NCBI GenBank assembly: GCA_963737405.1
Contig: CAVTSL010000006.1
Location: forward strand, 248,001-312,000
Origin: JACCTU01 sp963737405
GTDB taxonomy: Bacteria; Actinomycetota; Thermoleophilia; Gaiellales; Gaiellaceae
Length of the DNA stretch: 64,000 bases
Direction: 5' to 3'
Shown: piece after piece, positions 62,794-64,000 of the stretch
How positions within the stretch are numbered: position 1 is the first letter of the stretch
How the letters are laid out: each line of letters begins with the position of its first letter
Made by a program: the position numbers and the translations under genes
Notes under the pieces: model-generated
What the model was told of the DNA's origin: nothing
What the model saw: the letters and a program-made list of their open reading frames with translations, nothing else
Databases searched by the model: none

Positions 62794-64000
62794 AACGCAT
62801 TGCGGCCGCAGCCGTCGTTCTCGGTGCGTTCGCACTCGCAGCCGGAGCCGCGCAAGGCTCGAAGAGCGCGCCGACAGCGGCGAAGGCAGAAGCGGTCAAC
62901 CTCACGGTCTGGGCGCCCTGGACCGCACGAGAGCTCAACGAGTTCAAGAAGGTCGTCGCGATGTACGACAAGGCGCACGCAGGCGTCAACGTCAAGGTCG
63001 TCGGGAACATCAGCGACGACAAGATCACGGCGGCGATCCGCGCCGGCAAGGTGCCGGACGTCGTCATCTCGTGGTCGTCCGACAACGTCGGCGCGTACTG
63101 CGGAAGCGGCGCGTGGCAGGACCTCGGGCCTGCGCTCAAGTCGGCGAAGATCGACATGAACCAGTTCCCGGCGACGACGCGCTACTACACGCAGTACAAG
63201 GGCAAGCGCTGCGCGCTGCCGCTGCTCGCGGACGTCCGCGGCCTCTACTACAACAAGAAGCTCTTCCGAGAGGCCGGCCTCAGCCGACCGCCCAAGACGT
63301 TCGCCGAGCTCACGACGTACGCGAAGAAGCTGACGAAGAAGAACCCCGACGGCTCGCTGAAGGTCGTCGGCTTCAACCCCTTCATCGGCTTCTACCAGAA
63401 CGCCGTGACCGCGCTCGTCCCGCTCTTCGGCGCGAAGTGGGTCGACTCCAAGGGCAACTCGAGCCTCTCGACGGATCCGGCATGGGCGAAGATGCTCCGC
63501 TGGCAGAAGAGCCTCGTGGACTGGTACGGCCACAAGAACCTCGTGAAGTTCAACGCCGGCGCCGGTGATGAGTGGTCCGCATCCAACGCGTTCGAGAGCG
63601 GCAAGCTCGCAATGCACCTCGACGGTGAGTGGCGCGTGTCGTTCATCGCGAACGAGGCAAAGAACATGCAGTACGCCACGGCGCCGATGCCCACCGACAA
63701 GCCCGAGCTCTACGGCTCCGGGTACATCACGGGCACGATCATCGGCATCCCGAAGGGCGCGAAGAACTTCCAGCACGCGTGGCTGCTCACGCGCTACCTG
63801 ACGATGAACTCGACGGCGCTCGCCACCTTCTCGAACGGGATCCGGAATGTCCCGACGACGAAGGCGTCGCTCGAGTCGAAGGTCCTCAAGCCGGACAAGA
63901 ACTTCTCGACCTTCCTGAACATCTTCGCCCACCCGAAGTCGGCGACCCACCCGATCACCGCCGTGGGAGCCGCCTACCAGGAGCTCACGACGAGCTGGGT
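62790..64000 (+). CDS. Sugar ABC transporter substrate-binding protein (partial)
   Basis: 403 codons are visible and the frame runs past the window end. A signal peptide (1 to about 22, AAAVVLGAFALAAGAAQG) precedes an extracellular solute-binding protein of the maltose/sugar type (family 1): LTVWAPWTARELNEFKKVVAMYD, LPLLADVRGLYYNKKLFREAG, NAFESGKLAMHLDGEWRVSF and SGYITGTIIGIPKGAKNFQHAWLL. The permeases are presumably beyond the window. ATG 62790 is coupled to the short upstream ORF. Divergence from the ROK-kdgK-eda operon links it to uptake of the sugar acid or oligosaccharide metabolised there. Confidence 0.9.
   Translation, partial: MKRIAAAAVVLGAFALAAGAAQGSKSAPTAAKAEAVNLTVWAPWTARELNEFKKVVAMYDKAHAGVNVKVVGNISDDKITAAIRAGKVPDVVISWSSDNVGAYCGSGAWQDLGPALKSAKIDMNQFPATTRYYTQYKGKRCALPLLADVRGLYYNKKLFREAGLSRPPKTFAELTTYAKKLTKKNPDGSLKVVGFNPFIGFYQNAVTALVPLFGAKWVDSKGNSSLSTDPAWAKMLRWQKSLVDWYGHKNLVKFNAGAGDEWSASNAFESGKLAMHLDGEWRVSFIANEAKNMQYATAPMPTDKPELYGSGYITGTIIGIPKGAKNFQHAWLLTRYLTMNSTALATFSNGIRNVPTTKASLESKVLKPDKNFSTFLNIFAHPKSATHPITAVGAAYQELTTSW

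Noticed and set aside
60603..63950. Open frame of 1,115 codons on the minus strand
   Set aside because: Only 60603-61469 is a protein family (PfkB kinase). The rest is antisense to the ROK and binding-protein genes and has the arginine-rich composition of GC-driven shadow frames. The same holds for 14-1045, 3463-5700, 17348-19585 and many others.
1..64000. tRNA, rRNA, transposases, integrases, attachment sites or phage genes
   Set aside because: I looked for TTCGA-type T-loops, rRNA segments, DDE or serine/tyrosine recombinase motifs and terminal repeats and found none that could be supported.

Overview
The window is very GC-rich, densely coded bacterial DNA with gaps of mostly under 100 bases. 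GTG and TTG starts are frequent and stop/start overlaps are everywhere. The gene set (F420-type luciferase-like oxidoreductase, many acyl-CoA dehydrogenases, Liv-type transporters, protocatechuate pathway, ROK and IclR regulators, LCP protein, a cupredoxin-like tail typical of deep-branching actinobacteria) suggests an Actinomycetota member, plausibly Thermoleophilia/Gaiellales. That assignment is inference from gene style. No rRNA, tRNA, CRISPR array, transposase or phage gene was seen.

Layout. 1-6.9 kb: a partial membrane flippase-like protein, two carboxymuconolactone-decarboxylase-like proteins flanking an AI-2E-type exporter, a MalT-like LuxR regulator, a membrane protein and a lipoprotein. 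7-15.4 kb: livG-livF-livH-livM, a TetR regulator, the substrate-binding protein, then acyl-CoA dehydrogenase, thiolase and alpha/beta hydrolase. 15.4-21 kb: a set resembling the LvaA/LvaB/LvaC 4-hydroxyacyl-CoA route (kinase, DUF6285 partner, ACAD11-like dehydrogenase) with an F420-type oxidoreductase and a quinone-oxidoreductase-like protein. 21-27 kb: secreted NHL protein, a giant nine-repeat surface protein and an L,D-transpeptidase. 27-38.8 kb: fatty/aromatic acyl-CoA catabolism in several operons (acyl-CoA synthetases, dehydrogenases, SDRs, hotdog thioesterases, MaoC hydratase). 38.8-41.6 kb: LCP protein, ArsR regulator, SGNH hydrolase. 41.6-55.2 kb: a protocatechuate/4-hydroxybenzoate island (aldehyde dehydrogenase, pcaI, pcaJ, pcaH, pcaG, pcaB, pcaD, pcaC, pobA, MFS transporter), divergent from an IclR regulator and an Ssu/Tau-like ABC importer. 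55.2-58 kb: benzoylformate-decarboxylase-like enzyme and MetE-like methyltransferase. 58-64 kb: GH13 alpha-glucosidase, small membrane protein, and a 2-keto-3-deoxygluconate operon (ROK regulator, kinase, aldolase) divergent from a sugar-binding protein cut by the window end.

Two properties run through the window. First, many conserved genes are broken by single-base shifts, mostly one extra G or C and densest at 43-53 kb. Conserved motifs continue unharmed after each shift, so these look like sequence errors rather than pseudogenes, and affected genes are given their full span. Second, expression signals are compact: many first genes have a TANNNT element 6-8 bases before the start codon (leaderless transcripts), while downstream genes are joined by NTGA stop/start overlaps, including four where the only sensible start is CTG. 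Regulator-adjacent palindromes sit in the liv, pca, arsR-like and sugar promoters.
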